Assembly (NCBI RefSeq): GCF_009709555.1
Contig: NZ_WJBG01000138.1
Location: 1-49,711 of the forward strand
DNA from: Streptomyces blattellae
Lineage (GTDB): Bacteria; Actinomycetota; Actinomycetes; Streptomycetales; Streptomycetaceae
DNA length: 49,711 nt
Direction of reading: 5' to 3'
This document shows, piece after piece, positions 1 through 9,629 of this stretch. Position numbers and translations under genes: made by a program. Each line of letters starts with the position of its first letter. The stretch's first letter is position 1. The notes below the pieces were generated by a model, which saw only the letters and a list, made by a program, of their open reading frames with translations, was not told where the DNA came from and made no database searches.

Positions 1-65
1 TGGTGAGGTCGGACCGGGGCGCCCTGCCGACGTTGCCGTCGGTGGGTTTCCCCGGCCCGCCTCCC

Positions 66-100
66 GAACCGGACGTGCCCGATCTCCAGGCATCCGGCTC
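66..100 (-). ncRNA. Group II intron domain V catalytic hairpin
   Basis: Read on the minus strand the 35 nt run from GAGCCGGATG to GTCCGGTTC and fold into the two-part domain V helix: GAGCCGGA pairs with TCCGGTTC, and an inner stem carries an AGAT loop. This is the most conserved part of group II introns. Its position 3' of the RT gene fixes the intron's orientation. Confidence 0.85.
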
Positions 101-113
101 TCCACAAGCCCTC

Positions 114-1562
114 TCAGGCGGCCGCTGCGATCGTGGTCCCGTTGGGCCAAGGCGAGGGGATCTTGTTGCCGCGGTAGAGGTAGCGGTGGGTCCGCACCTT
201 CGCGCACTTGAACAAGGTCACCTCGTCGTCGGCGGGCCACCATCGACCCGCGCTATAGCGACGGCGCAGACTCTTCCAACTGGACCGGCGGTGCTTGCGC
301 CGCAGCCACCCGAAGACCTGGCGCCAGGTGAAGGCCGACAGGTATTGGAAGGTCGCGGCCGACACCCCGTGCCGGAAGTACGCCGTCCAGCCCCGCAGCA
401 CCGGGTTGAGATGGTGCAGCACGACTGCCAGCGGCAGGTTCGTGTCCTGTCGACACAGCGTCTTGACCTTCTCCTTGACGGCCTGGAGGGCCTTCTTGGA
501 GGGGTAGAGGTAGACGTAGTGCTTCTGTGTTCCTCGTTTGCGGTGGCGCTGGAGGCGCCACCCCAGGAAGTCCAGCCCCTCGTCGATGTGAGTGATCGCC
601 GTCTTCTCCACCGACAGCCGCAGTCCCATCGGGGCGAGTGCTTCCGCCACCTGGGTGCGTATGTCCTCGGCCTGCTCACGCGTCCCGGTCACGGCAATCA
701 GAAAGTCGTCCGCATACCGGATGAGCCGGTAGTTGGGCAGATCCTGACGACGACGTCGGGCCCGCTGGCCCTGTGTGGAGTTCGGCCCGCCCGGACCGGC
801 CGCGATGAACTCATCGAGGACGGACAGGGCGATGTTGGCCAGCAGCGGCGAGAGAATCCCACCCTGCGGAGTGCCGGTGTCGGTGTCCTTGGACTGACCA
901 CCCTCGCTGAGGATGCCCGCCTTCAAGAACGCCTTCACCAGGTCAAGAACACGACGATCCCCGACTCGGCGGCGCACCCGGTCCATCAGGGCCGTGTGGT
1001 CGATCGAGTCGAAGCACGCCTCGATATCCCCCTCCACCATCCACTCATAGGAGCTCTTGGCGAAGTGGTGTGCCTCGGCGAGCGCGTCATGAGCCCGGCG
1101 CTTCGGGCGGAACCCGTAGGAGCACGGGAGGAAATCCGCCTCAAAGATCGGCTCCAGCACCAGCTTCAGGGACGCCTGGACCACCCGGTCCCGCACGGTG
1201 GGAATCCCCAGCCGACGGCGCTTGGCCGTCCCCGGCTTGGGAATCATCCGTTCCCGCACGGGAAGCGGGCGGAAACTACGGTCCTTCAGGTCGGACCGTA
1301 GCTCGTTGAGGAAGACCTCAACGCCTTGCCCGTCCTCCACGGAGCGAGCGGTCTGCCCGTCCACTCCGGCCGAGCGGGCGCCCCTGTTCCTTCGCACCCG
1401 AACCCACGCGACCAGCAAGAACGCGGGATCGGCGACGAGATTGAACAGGTCATCGAACCGGCGATCACGATCGTCGGTCGCCCAACAGTGCAGCTTGGTC
1501 TGCATCCCCAGTACCCGGCGCTCGGCCTTGAGCAGCGCGAACTCCAGCGCGTCGGTATTCAC
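114..1562 (-). CDS. ltrA: Group II intron reverse transcriptase/maturase
   Basis: Intron-encoded protein of 482 aa that helps the intron splice and copies it into new DNA sites. Visible RT blocks: an N-terminal region with AGVDG (about 66-70), IPKPGTAKRRRLGIPT, the SYGFRPKR block near 148-155, TPQGGILSPLLAN near 231-243, and the catalytic YADD at about 283-286. The maturase X domain follows with LNPVLRGWTAYFRHG. No obvious HNH endonuclease domain follows it. I chose the GTG at 1562 because GGGAGG lies 7 nt upstream and the protein then begins NTDALEFALL, the usual start of this family; a longer frame to 1667 lacks such support. The protein looks intact, so the intron may still be mobile. Confidence 0.93.
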   Translation of the reverse strand: MNTDALEFALLKAERRVLGMQTKLHCWATDDRDRRFDDLFNLVADPAFLLVAWVRVRRNRGARSAGVDGQTARSVEDGQGVEVFLNELRSDLKDRSFRPLPVRERMIPKPGTAKRRRLGIPTVRDRVVQASLKLVLEPIFEADFLPCSYGFRPKRRAHDALAEAHHFAKSSYEWMVEGDIEACFDSIDHTALMDRVRRRVGDRRVLDLVKAFLKAGILSEGGQSKDTDTGTPQGGILSPLLANIALSVLDEFIAAGPGGPNSTQGQRARRRRQDLPNYRLIRYADDFLIAVTGTREQAEDIRTQVAEALAPMGLRLSVEKTAITHIDEGLDFLGWRLQRHRKRGTQKHYVYLYPSKKALQAVKEKVKTLCRQDTNLPLAVVLHHLNPVLRGWTAYFRHGVSAATFQYLSAFTWRQVFGWLRRKHRRSSWKSLRRRYSAGRWWPADDEVTLFKCAKVRTHRYLYRGNKIPSPWPNGTTIAAAA

Positions 1563-2141
1563 CAGCGGCCTCCCGGCATTGCAGCATCCTCCCTGCCGAC
1601 TTGCTGGCCCCCTTCGCCATGCACGGAGCTTTCCTCCGCTCGGACTACTACGGGGCCTCCGCCCCACCTGCGGACCTCAGCCGGCAACGGGCCTGCCCTC
1701 GCTCTCCGGACCGGATGCCGGGGAAGCGGGGGCGACCGCAGGCGGTTCCCACGTTCACCATGTGCCGATCGGCCAGGTCGGCGTCCCGCTACTACCCCGG
1801 CAGCATCACCACGCCTACGCCGCAGACCTTCAGCGTGGCCTCCCCACCGGCAGTTGGAGACCGGCTTCGGAGTTGACCACCCCTGCCGAAGCGAGAGGTC
1901 ACGCACTGCACCCCGGGCCCATATCCGCCAGATTTGAGCCCGGTGCAAGACTTACGGGGCTTTACACGGGTTCCTCTTCGTACGCCTTCTGGCCTTGCTT
2001 GCCGAACCCGACGCGTCTGGCAGTACCGCGCCGTCCCGGCGTTGTCAGGGCTGCTTTCCGTCCTCACCGGCGTTCCCCGACTCGGACTGCCCTCAGCTTC
2101 TACCCGGCCGCTGCGACGGCCCGGCGGTAGAGGTCTCGCAC

Positions 2142-2357
2142 CTCCACTCGGTCACATGGCGCCTCGTGGCGCACCCAGCAGTTCTTCCGCTCGGCACGCG
2201 ACAGCAGCCCGAGCAGATAGGAGCGGGCACTCGCCCGGGGTTCAACTCGGCCGAAATGCCCCGCGATCCGGGCCATGGCCTGGTCGAACATTGCCCGCCG
2301 GCGGGCTGGGTCTACGCTGTGGCCAGCGGCCACCGCACGATCTTCGTTTGTCCACAC
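2142..2357 (-). pseudogene. IS701-like transposase N-terminal fragment (intron 5' exon)
   Basis: Seventy-two codons on the minus strand contain MARIAGHFGRVEPRASARS and LLSRAERKNCW, matching the N-terminal segment of IS701-type DDE transposases (ARVEPR...GLL...KNCW). The family is normally about 400 aa; here it deviates after KNCW and is cut at 2141 by the intron. None of the DDE catalytic core is present in the window. The start is uncertain; I used the GTG at 2357. Either the IS was broken before the intron arrived or its remainder lies left of the window. Confidence 0.6.
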
Positions 2358-2490
2358 ACCAACCGATGACCACGCGGTGGCCGTACCCGTTCCCGGCCGG
2401 GTACGGCCACAAGATCGCGAAGTCAGACTGGAGCACCGGGCAGAACCAGGGTGTCGTCGGGGGATCCGGGCGGCGTAGGCTAAGGGCGCC

Positions 2491-3192
2491 ATGCCGTACG
2501 AACCACCTACTCACACCGTCGAGCGCTCCCTTCGCGCCACGACCGGAGCGAAGGTCATTGCCGGTGTCGACGAGGTGGGGCGCGGTGCGTGGGCCGGCCC
2601 CGTCACCGTCTGCGCGGCGATCACCGGACTGCGTCGGCCCCCCGAAGGCCTCACCGACTCCAAGCTGCTCACCGTCAAGCGCCGCACCGAACTCGCCGAG
2701 GTGCTTCTCACGTGGGTGACCTCGTATGCCCTGGGGCACGCCTCTCCGGAGGAGATCGATGAGCGGGGCATGACGGCCGCGCTGCGCCTGGCGGCGCTGC
2801 GTGCGCTGGAAGGCCTGCCGGTCCGTCCCGAGGCGGTGATACTCGACGGGAAGCACGACTACCTCGGTGCGCCCTGGAAGGTCCGCACGGTGATCAAGGG
2901 GGACCAGTCCTGTGTGGCGGTTGCGGCGGCCTCGGTGATCGCCAAGGTTCAGCGCGACAAAATGATGGCCGAACTGGGTATCGACCATGCAGACTTCGGT
3001 TTTGCGGACAATGCCGGGTACCCGTCGCCCGTGCACAAGGCCGCGCTGGAGGAGCGGGGACCCACCCCGTACCACCGGTTGTCGTGGGCGTATCTTGATG
3101 CGCTGCCCCAGTGGCGGCACCTCAAGAAGGTCCGCAGCTGGGTGGACGGAAGCGTTCCGGAGATCGAGGGGCAGCTCGGCTTCGACTTCTGA
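2491..3192 (+). CDS. rnhB: Ribonuclease HII
   Basis: Removes RNA from RNA-DNA hybrids, including single ribonucleotides misincorporated during replication. The 233-aa product shows the N-terminal catalytic motif [14 protein letters not shown] (residues about 24-37) with the metal-binding Asp and Glu, DSKLL near 57, ILDGKHDY with the third acidic residue, and [21 protein letters not shown], all RNase HII signatures. Length is normal. The ATG at 2491 follows AAGGG, with a TAGGCT -10-like hexamer 9 nt upstream, so the leader is very short. It is the first intact core gene after the mobile DNA. Confidence 0.95.
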   Translation: MPYEPPTHTVERSLRATTGAKVIAGVDEVGRGAWAGPVTVCAAITGLRRPPEGLTDSKLLTVKRRTELAEVLLTWVTSYALGHASPEEIDERGMTAALRLAALRALEGLPVRPEAVILDGKHDYLGAPWKVRTVIKGDQSCVAVAAASVIAKVQRDKMMAELGIDHADFGFADNAGYPSPVHKAALEERGPTPYHRLSWAYLDALPQWRHLKKVRSWVDGSVPEIEGQLGFDF

Positions 3193-3260
3193 CGATTCCG
3201 CTCGCACTGATGTGCCACCCGCCGACGCGAGCCATACCAACGTTTGATAAACATCAGCTC

Positions 3261-3896
3261 ATGCCTCTCATTCCCGAGGAGCCTCAGATTCACGAGAGTG
3301 CCCAGGGTCCCCGCGCCACCCCGGCCAGTGGCCGCACCGCGCCGACCCCCCGTCCTGTACCCGGTCCCCGCCCCGCGGCTCCGTCACGTCCCGGTCGTCC
3401 CGGGCCCCTCAGGCCCACGCCGCCGGTACAACGTACGCCGCGAGACGTGGCCAAGCCCGGACCTTCGGGCCCGGCCGCCCATGCCGCCTCCGACGCGGTC
3501 CCGGCGACTCCGCAGATCCAGTTGATCCCGGCCTCGGTAGAAGGCGCGCTCGATGCCGCCGAGGAGGCCGTGGACCTGCTGCTGGACTCGGGTCGCACCC
3601 CCGGTGACGTGCTGGTGATCACCACGGGTGAACAGCATCCGTGGGCTGCTCACGAGCTGTCCTTCGGTGAAGCCGCCTATTGGGCGCAGCACGACTCCGG
3701 TGACGACGTCTTCTATATGGACGCCGCCGTCGCGAGCCGTGCCGCCGCGCGTCCGGTGGTCGTCGTCGCCGTCAACGGCGGACCCGACGCCGCTGCCGCC
3801 ACCGCGCTCCCCCTGGCCCTCACTCGGGCCGGCGCGCTGTTGATCGTCTGCGGCGACCCGCAGCAGATCAATTCGGTGCTGGGCGCGGGCGTCTGA
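3261..3896 (+). CDS. Conserved hypothetical downstream of rnhB
   Basis: 211 aa, function unknown. Residues 1-75 are a low-complexity Pro/Arg/Ala stretch. Residues about 88-211 form an ordered alpha/beta region with DVLVITTGEQHPWAAHELS, ARPVVVVAVNGG and ALLIVCGDPQQIN. The alternating hydrophobic strands and the GDPQQ loop recall the C-terminal part of superfamily I helicases, but there is no Walker A, so at most this is a degenerate ATPase-like fold (inference). The ATG at 3261 is the first credible start; no strong Shine-Dalgarno is seen. It sits 68 bp after rnhB, probably in the same transcript. I recall such a gene following rnhB in other Streptomyces. Confidence 0.75.
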   Translation: MPLIPEEPQIHESAQGPRATPASGRTAPTPRPVPGPRPAAPSRPGRPGPLRPTPPVQRTPRDVAKPGPSGPAAHAASDAVPATPQIQLIPASVEGALDAAEEAVDLLLDSGRTPGDVLVITTGEQHPWAAHELSFGEAAYWAQHDSGDDVFYMDAAVASRAAARPVVVVAVNGGPDAAAATALPLALTRAGALLIVCGDPQQINSVLGAGV

Positions 3897-4344
3897 GCCC
3901 GTTCCGGATCGTCCGGGGAGCGGCGAAACGTTGTCGCCGTGGCGGTGTTTGCACGGTGGGGGGTTCGGCGTGCGCGGGTGAGTGAGGCTTGTGGGGCGTA
4001 CGAGCCGCTTGTTCCTGGACGGGCAGTCCGGTTTTGCGTTGCGGAGTGAGACGTGCGCAGGCGGGGCGTCGCGGGATGCGGTGAGCCTGTTCCGGGCGTG
4101 GGCTCAGAGCGGGGGAGGCCGTTCGCGGGTGCGTGATCCTGGCTGTCGTACATGGTCTGCGGGCATCCGGCGCGTCCTGAGCGGGGCCTACGTGGCGCGT
4201 CCTGAGGGGCGCGTCCTGGGTGAGGCGTGTACGTGGCGCGGCGTGCTGTCGGGCCGGGGCCTTCGGCGGGGTCGAGGCTGAAGCGCCCCGATGGCCGGGC
4301 ACTGCCGGAACGTTCCGTCAGCCTTTCCGCAGGGAACCGCGCAC
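3897..4344. other. Convergent intergenic region with short repeats
   Basis: No gene seen. CGGCGA/TCGCCG at 3921-3939 could form a weak terminator hairpin for the plus-strand gene. The decamer GCGCGTCCTG recurs three times at about 4170-4218 (two copies as GGCGCGTCCTGAG at 4169 and 4194), within a GC-rich stretch that has stops or poor codon bias in all frames. Confidence 0.4.
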
Positions 4345-4977
4345 TCAGCGAGCCGCCGCGCGGCGCAGGACGTCCGAGGCCGCGCCGCCCGTCCGTGGCT
4401 TCGGCGGTGGCGCCTCGGACGTCGCGAAGGGCTCCGGGGTGGAATCTGCGCTGGGTCGGCGTCCGCCGCGGCCCTCTCCGAGAACCTGCCAGCCGTCACG
4501 GGTCAGCGTGATGTACGCCCCGCAGCGCAGCCCGTGCAGGGTGCAGGCGTCGCGCAGGCCCCACATCCATGCGCCGTCCTCCTCCGTCCAACGCGCGTCG
4601 CCCTCACGGCAGTACAGCAGCACAGCGGTGCGCACCGGCGTACGGCGCCGCAGGTCGTGGGGGATGACCCGGCGCAGTTGGGCGAGCAGGACGTTGCGGG
4701 ACATCCAGCCGTCGGCCGGGGCCGGGCGACGGGTGAAAGATGCGCTGGCGCAGAGCCGTTCGTCCGGGTCGAGCACGGCCACGATCGCGGTTGCCGGTCG
4801 GGGGCAGTGCCGGGAGTGCAGACCGCTGACGACCTCCCGTGGGTTGCGCAGCAGGGGGATGCCGGCCGCGGCCCACTCCGCGGGTTCGAGCACGCGGGCC
4901 AGAGGGTTGGCGGACGCGGCGGACAGGTCGGCAGACGATGCGGATGCCGCGGAGGACGGAGCGAATCCGAAGGTCAC
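4345..4977 (-). CDS. Conserved hypothetical (210 aa)
   Basis: Function not recognised. Starting from the GTG at 4977, which follows AAGGGAGG at short spacing, the protein is 210 aa. The N-terminal ~25 residues are Ala/Ser-rich. The core has EWAAAGIPLLRNPREVVSGLH and TAIVAVLDPDERL, then VRTAVLLYCREGDARWTEED and GAYITLTRDGWQVLG, suggesting a small soluble alpha/beta domain. The C-terminus is a basic Pro/Ala tail. It ends convergently with the rnhB cluster and lies upstream of nothing obvious. High third-position GC supports a real gene; I recall a similar protein between rnhB and recQ in related genomes. Confidence 0.7.
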   Translation of the reverse strand: MTFGFAPSSAASASSADLSAASANPLARVLEPAEWAAAGIPLLRNPREVVSGLHSRHCPRPATAIVAVLDPDERLCASASFTRRPAPADGWMSRNVLLAQLRRVIPHDLRRRTPVRTAVLLYCREGDARWTEEDGAWMWGLRDACTLHGLRCGAYITLTRDGWQVLGEGRGGRRPSADSTPEPFATSEAPPPKPRTGGAASDVLRRAAAR

Positions 4978-5333
4978 GGTCCTCCCTTCGGCTACGCGCC
5001 CACACTGCGGGCGGGGTCTGGATTCGGGGGAGCGCACACCGCAGCGGAGCCCTGCCGGATTACGGACGAGCCGTGCGGGGAGCGGACCTTAATTCTTCCT
5101 GTCGAACGTGGCTGCGGCAACGAGCAATTGGGGCCACCGACCGATATCTGATGGTCCGTGGTTTATATCCCCACCGGGTATGTCATCTGCGACGCATCGT
5201 GTGACCGTGCTTCAAGGGCGTACGCCGTGGAGGCGAGGAGGGCCGCGCACGGCCCCCCTGGCGGGGCCGGCTCGCGGGGGCACCGTTACCGCCGGTGCAC
5301 GCGTGCGTGGGGCCGCCCTGGGCCAGGGTGTGA
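4978..5333. other. Intergenic region upstream of the 4345-4977 gene
   Basis: About 356 bp between two minus-strand genes. The segment at 5085-5175 is relatively AT-rich (for example GATATAAACC on the minus strand) and is the likely promoter area for the 210-aa gene. The part nearest recQ is very GC-rich and may hold recQ's terminator. No coding sequence is convincing. Confidence 0.35.
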
Positions 5334-7499
5334 TCAACCCTGGACCGCCAGGACCAGCGGTAGCACCCCTCGGGCGCCGGCACGCCGGAGCATGCGGGCT
5401 GCGACCGCCAGCGTCCAGCCCGTCTCGGTGAAATCGTCCACCAGGAGGACGGGACCCCCGACGTCGGACAGGGCAGAGGCGAGCGCCGGCGGCACGGTCA
5501 GCACGCCGTCGAGTGCCTTGAGCCGCTGGGCGCTGTTGCTCCGTGTGACCTGATGCCCGTCGCCCGTGTACTCCACGGATCCCAGCAGCGGCAGTCGGCC
5601 CACCTCCGAGATGTGTGCGCCGAGGGAGTTGACCAGTTGCGGCCGGGAGCGCGAGGCGATGGTGACGACACCGACAGGACGTGCCTGGGCGGTCTCCGCT
5701 CCCGAGGCCCAGCCTCCGGGCCCCTTGGCCCAGTCGGCCAGCGTGCCGACGACGGCCTTTGCCACGTCGTCCGGCACCGGGCCGTCAGGCGAGTGAGGGG
5801 CAAGCATCGGCCGGAGCCGGTTGCCCCAGCCGATGTCCGACAGCCGTCCCAGGGCCCGTCCCGGTGCGGCCTGCTCACCGGCGGGAATGCGGCCCTTGAG
5901 GTCGACACCGATCGCCGGCAGCCCGGTCGGCCACATCCTGCGCGGTTCCACCTCGACGCCCGCCCGGCCGAGGTCGTCGCGCGCGGCGTCCAGAGCGGCC
6001 GGGGACATGCCGGCGGTGAAGCGCGCGCCCGCGCAGTTGTCGCAGCGGCGGCAGGGCTTGGCTCCCTCATCGTCCAGCTGGCGTTGCAGGAACTCCATAC
6101 GGCAGGCCGTCGTCGACGCGTACTCGCGCATCGCCTGCTGTTCGGCCTTGCGCTGCCGGGCCACCCAGTCGTACCGCTCCGACTCGTACGTCCACGGCCG
6201 CCCGGTCGCGATCCAGCCACCCTTGACCCGCTTGACCGTCCCGTCCACGTCGAGGACCTTGAGCATGGTCTCCAGGCGGGACCGGCGCAGCTCCACCAAC
6301 GGTTCCAGAGCGGGCAGCGACAGGGGCCGCTCCGCGCGCGCGAGGACATCGAGCGTGCGCCGCACCAGGTCCTCCGACGGGAAGGCGAGCGAGGTGAAGT
6401 ACTCCCAGATCGCCTCGTCCTCCTTGCCCGGGAGCAGGAGCACTTCGGCGTGCTCGACGCCGCGTCCGGCTCGGCCCACCTGCTGGTAGTAGGCGATGGG
6501 AGAGGAGGGCGAGCCCAGGTGCACCACGAATCCGAGGTCGGGCTTGTCGAAGCCCATGCCGAGCGCGGAGGTGGCGACCAGCGCCTTGACCCGGTTGGCG
6601 ATCAGGTCGTCCTCGGCCTGCTGCCGGTCGGCGTTCTCCGTCCTGCCGGTGTACGGGGCGACGGTGTGCCCGCGCTGTCGCAGGAAGGCGGTGACCTCCT
6701 CGGCAGCCGCCACCGTGAGCGTGTAGATGATTCCGGAGCCCGGCAGCTCGTCGAGGTGGTCGGCGAGCCAGGCCATCCGGTGCGCGGCGTCCGGCAGCCG
6801 GAGCACGCTCAGGCTCAGGCTCTCCCGGTCGAGCGGGCCACGCAGCACAAGGGCATCCGACGTGCCCCCGGTGCCGAGCTGTTCCGCGACATCGGCGGTC
6901 ACGCGCGCGTTGGCGGTTGCGGTGGTCGCGAGTACCGGCACCCCGGGCGGGAGGTCCGTCAGCATCGTGCGCAGCCGTCGGTAGTCCGGGCGGAAGTCGT
7001 GACCCCAGTCGGAAATGCAGTGTGCCTCGTCGACCACGAGCAGTCCCGTCGCGGCGGCGAGTTTGGGCAGTACCTGGTCGCGGAAGTCCGGGTTGTTGAG
7101 CCGCTCCGGGCTGACCAGCAGGACATCGACCTCACCTGCGGCGATTTCGCTCTGGACCATGTCCCACTCCTCGGTGTTGGAGGAGTTGATGGTCCGCGCG
7201 TGGATACCGGCACGGGCCGCGGCCTCGACCTGATTGCGCATCAGCGCGAGCAGTGGAGAGACGATCACGGTGGGGCCGCTGCCCCGGGCACGCAGCAACG
7301 ATGTGGCGACGAAGTACACCGCCGACTTGCCCCACCCCGTGCGCTGGACGACGAGGGCGCGGCGTCTGTCCGCCACCAGCGCCTCGATCGCCCGCCACTG
7401 GTCCTCGCGCAGCCTGGCCGCCCCCGTGGCGTCCCCGACGAGGCGGGCGAGGACCGCGTCGGCGGCCGCCCGGAGATCCGCGTTGCTCGTGTGCTCCAT
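5334..7499 (-). CDS. recQ: RecQ-family DNA helicase with C-terminal phosphoribosyltransferase-like domain
   Basis: ATP-dependent 3'-5' helicase for recombination and repair, 721 aa. Domains: helicase core with Walker A TGWGKS (about 54-59), DEAH box [17 protein letters not shown] near 150-165, motif III ATTATAN, and helicase C domain with [12 protein letters not shown] and QVGRAGRG. A zinc-binding/winged-helix part follows with Cys and [10 protein letters not shown]. After about residue 570 comes an unrelated domain ending [14 protein letters not shown], which resembles the PRPP loop of type I phosphoribosyltransferases (ComF-like). The start is ATG 7499 (MEHTSN) or ATG 7508; neither has a strong ribosome site. 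It is divergent from the DUF4192 gene across a 141-bp region with an inverted repeat. Confidence 0.92.
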   Translation of the reverse strand: MEHTSNADLRAAADAVLARLVGDATGAARLREDQWRAIEALVADRRRALVVQRTGWGKSAVYFVATSLLRARGSGPTVIVSPLLALMRNQVEAAARAGIHARTINSSNTEEWDMVQSEIAAGEVDVLLVSPERLNNPDFRDQVLPKLAAATGLLVVDEAHCISDWGHDFRPDYRRLRTMLTDLPPGVPVLATTATANARVTADVAEQLGTGGTSDALVLRGPLDRESLSLSVLRLPDAAHRMAWLADHLDELPGSGIIYTLTVAAAEEVTAFLRQRGHTVAPYTGRTENADRQQAEDDLIANRVKALVATSALGMGFDKPDLGFVVHLGSPSSPIAYYQQVGRAGRGVEHAEVLLLPGKEDEAIWEYFTSLAFPSEDLVRRTLDVLARAERPLSLPALEPLVELRRSRLETMLKVLDVDGTVKRVKGGWIATGRPWTYESERYDWVARQRKAEQQAMREYASTTACRMEFLQRQLDDEGAKPCRRCDNCAGARFTAGMSPAALDAARDDLGRAGVEVEPRRMWPTGLPAIGVDLKGRIPAGEQAAPGRALGRLSDIGWGNRLRPMLAPHSPDGPVPDDVAKAVVGTLADWAKGPGGWASGAETAQARPVGVVTIASRSRPQLVNSLGAHISEVGRLPLLGSVEYTGDGHQVTRSNSAQRLKALDGVLTVPPALASALSDVGGPVLLVDDFTETGWTLAVAARMLRRAGARGVLPLVLAVQG

Positions 7500-7559
7500 G
7501 CATCCCATACAACAGGACGGCGCTGACAACCCGGGCCGGCTGTGGACGACGAGAGGGCC

Positions 7560-7591
7560 GTCCGACCTGATTGACGTGTCCCTGGTCGGAC
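7560..7591. promoter_or_regulatory. Perfect 8-bp inverted repeat in the recQ/DUF4192 divergent promoter
   Basis: GTCCGACC (7560-7567) and GGTCGGAC (7584-7591) are perfect inverted copies 16 bp apart. A TTGACG -35-like hexamer (7571-7576) lies between the arms, and TATCCA (7593-7598) sits 16 bp further on as a possible -10 for the plus-strand gene. A dimeric regulator bound here would cover that promoter. Confidence 0.5.
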
Positions 7592-7640
7592 TTATCCACA
7601 GGTCGAAGCGGAGTCCCGCAATCCGGGAGATCGTCGACGC

Positions 7641-9359
7641 ATGACGAATCACGGCGAAACGACTGGATCTCCCGAAAACGAGGACATGGCCGGACGCGAA
7701 GGCCTCGATGCGCACGGCCCGGAGGACGAGCCTGGCCGAGGCCGCGAGCCCTTCGGCCCCGGCGAGCCCCACGGCCCTGACGTATACGACGCACCTGACG
7801 CGCACAGCTCACCGGGTGCGCACAACGCACCTGACGCGCACGGCTCACCGGGTGCGCACAATTCACCTGACACGCATAGCGCGCCCGACCTGTGCGACGG
7901 CCATCCCGGCGAGCACCAGGTCACCCTCCGCACCCCGGCCGAACTGGCCGACGCCCTGCCATACCTGCTCGGCTACCGCCCGGAGGACAGTGTCGTCCTG
8001 GTCGCCCTGCACGACAGGGGCGGACGTGGACGCTTCGGCGGCCGAGCCCGACTCGGCATCCCTGCGAACCCGGACGACTGGCCGTCCGCGGCCCGGCAGT
8101 TGGCCCACGGGCTGGTGACGGGCAGCGAGCGCCGGGGCGCCCGCCCGGAACAGCTGGTCGCCTACGTCTGCCAGGAACCGGCGAACGGGGAATCCGGCCG
8201 ACAGGTCATGGATCGACTGCAGCCGCTGGCCCAGCGGCTGCGCGTCGAGTGCGGTCTGCTGGACGTGCCGGTGATCGAAGCAGTGTGCATCTCGGACGGC
8301 CGCTTCTGGTCGTACTGCTGCGTGAACGAGCGATGCTGCCCGCCGGAAGGCGTGCCGATGGGCCTGCCCGGCACCTCCGTGCTGGCCGCCGCTGCCACCT
8401 ATGCGGGCCTCCAGGTACGCGGCTCCCTGCGGGAACTGCGGGCCAGGCTCCTGCCCTGGGAAGCGGCGGCCGCTGTGGAACAGGAGGTCGCTCTGGACAC
8501 CGCCGGAATGACCCTCGTCCCCCGGATCCTCGACGACGCGAGCCGGGCGGGCGTGGCCCAGGAGACGCTGGAGCTGTCCCTGCAGGTCATGAGCCGTCTG
8601 GCCGAAGCCCCGTCCGTGTCCGGAACGCTCATGGCCGACCTTCGCGATGACGGACTGGTCGGACACGACGAAGCCGCGACGCTGATTCTCGGCCTGCAGG
8701 ACCGTACGACCCGTGATCGGGCGGCCGAGTGGATGGAGGGCGACGAGGCCGGTCCGGCACTGCGCCTCTGGCGAGCCCTGGCCCGCCGCTGCGTCGGCCC
8801 GTACGGCGAACATGCCGCGGCGCCACTCACGCTCGCCGGGTGGGTCGCCTGGTCGACGGGCGACGACCTGGAGGCCAGGGAAGCCCTCGCGATGGCACTC
8901 GGCGCGGACCCCGGTTACCTCTTCGCCCGTCTGCTGCACCAGGCCTGCAACGAGGGACTGGCCCCGGAGTCGATCCGCCGCTGCCTGCGCGCGGAACGCG
9001 AGGGTCGCGAGCCGACGCCGGCCGGCGGCGCGGAGGTCACGGAAGAGCCGGTGCGGAGCGAGACCGCCGAGCCGGACCGGTGCACCGCTCCCACAGCGGC
9101 GTCAGCCTCCCGCCGCCGGCGCCGCGCACGGCCTGCGAGTGCCGGCGACGACTCGTCCCGCTCGGCGAAGCCCATGGCGCGAGAGCCGAGGCCGAGGCCC
9201 TCCCGGCCGCGCACGGCGTCGGCGGGGGTGACGCGCCCGGCGGCTCCTCGTGCGGGCGGCACGCGCCCGCGTACCTCAGCCAGTGGAGCGCCAGCCCATG
9301 GCACCGGCAATCCAGGAGACGCGCATGCCAAGGGCGACAGCCATGAGGGGGACCTGTGA
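7641..9359 (+). CDS. DUF4192-domain protein
   Basis: 572 aa, function unknown. The DUF4192 core begins near residue 93 with [30 protein letters not shown] (two short blocks), the family signature, and runs through [22 protein letters not shown] and [11 protein letters not shown] to about residue 460. It is preceded by an acidic/His/Pro-rich leader containing imperfect 12-residue repeats, and followed by a basic Ser/Arg/Pro-rich tail (about 490-572). The start is ATG 7641; the next ATG, at 7686, is an alternative. It is divergent from recQ. DUF4192 proteins are common in actinobacteria next to DNA-repair genes, but a role here is inference only. Confidence 0.85.
   Translation: MTNHGETTGSPENEDMAGREGLDAHGPEDEPGRGREPFGPGEPHGPDVYDAPDAHSSPGAHNAPDAHGSPGAHNSPDTHSAPDLCDGHPGEHQVTLRTPAELADALPYLLGYRPEDSVVLVALHDRGGRGRFGGRARLGIPANPDDWPSAARQLAHGLVTGSERRGARPEQLVAYVCQEPANGESGRQVMDRLQPLAQRLRVECGLLDVPVIEAVCISDGRFWSYCCVNERCCPPEGVPMGLPGTSVLAAAATYAGLQVRGSLRELRARLLPWEAAAAVEQEVALDTAGMTLVPRILDDASRAGVAQETLELSLQVMSRLAEAPSVSGTLMADLRDDGLVGHDEAATLILGLQDRTTRDRAAEWMEGDEAGPALRLWRALARRCVGPYGEHAAAPLTLAGWVAWSTGDDLEAREALAMALGADPGYLFARLLHQACNEGLAPESIRRCLRAEREGREPTPAGGAEVTEEPVRSETAEPDRCTAPTAASASRRRRRARPASAGDDSSRSAKPMAREPRPRPSRPRTASAGVTRPAAPRAGGTRPRTSASGAPAHGTGNPGDAHAKGDSHEGDL
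7791..7880 (+). repeat. 36-bp tandem repeat inside the DUF4192 gene
   Basis: Units at 7791-7826 and 7827-7862 differ at only a few bases, and a diverged half unit follows to 7880. Each unit encodes the 12-residue pattern APDAHxSPGAHN, so the array stays in frame and lengthens a disordered leader. Confidence 0.85.
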
Positions 9360-9629
9360 GCGGAAGCACGGGTGGCTGCACTCGGAGGGAGGGCAGTCGC
9401 GGAGGGAGGACCGCTCGACAACCAGGGCGGGCCGCGGTGGGCGGCCCACTCCGCCGTCACTCGCCGCAGTCGCCCTGCCGGGGGCGTTACCCCGAACGGC
9501 CCTATGCCGTTCACCTGAGTGGCGGAACGCCTGGACGGGCACGGCCGCCTCACCTCCCACGTCACTCCGGACGCATCCAGCACGGCGCCGAGCACGCCAG
9601 AGGCGCACAGAGCGCAGAAGGAGCCGCCC

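Larger units (their letters stand above)
1..2141 (-). mobile_element. Group II intron (near complete)
   Basis: Self-splicing retroelement. The minus strand begins GTGCGAGACC at 2141, the bacterial group II 5' consensus, followed by domain I-like sequence. The reverse transcriptase starts 579 nt later, a normal spacing, and domain V follows the ORF. The sequence after domain V (65 down to 1) looks like domain VI, so the 3' splice site lies at or just beyond the window edge. The 5' exon ends TGGAG, and a complementary CTCCA lies at about 1855-1859 as a candidate EBS1. The 3' exon is outside the window. Confidence 0.85.

Noticed and set aside
1902..1906. GTGCG on the minus strand as intron 5' end, next to a strong hairpin (about 1906-1955)
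   Set aside because: It would leave only 344 nt before the RT start, too short for domains I-III, and the sequence upstream to 2141 still looks like domain I. The GTGCGAGACC at 2141 fits better.
2242..3240. Long minus-strand frame covering rnhB
   Set aside because: Shadow of rnhB with no recognisable protein and no ribosome site.
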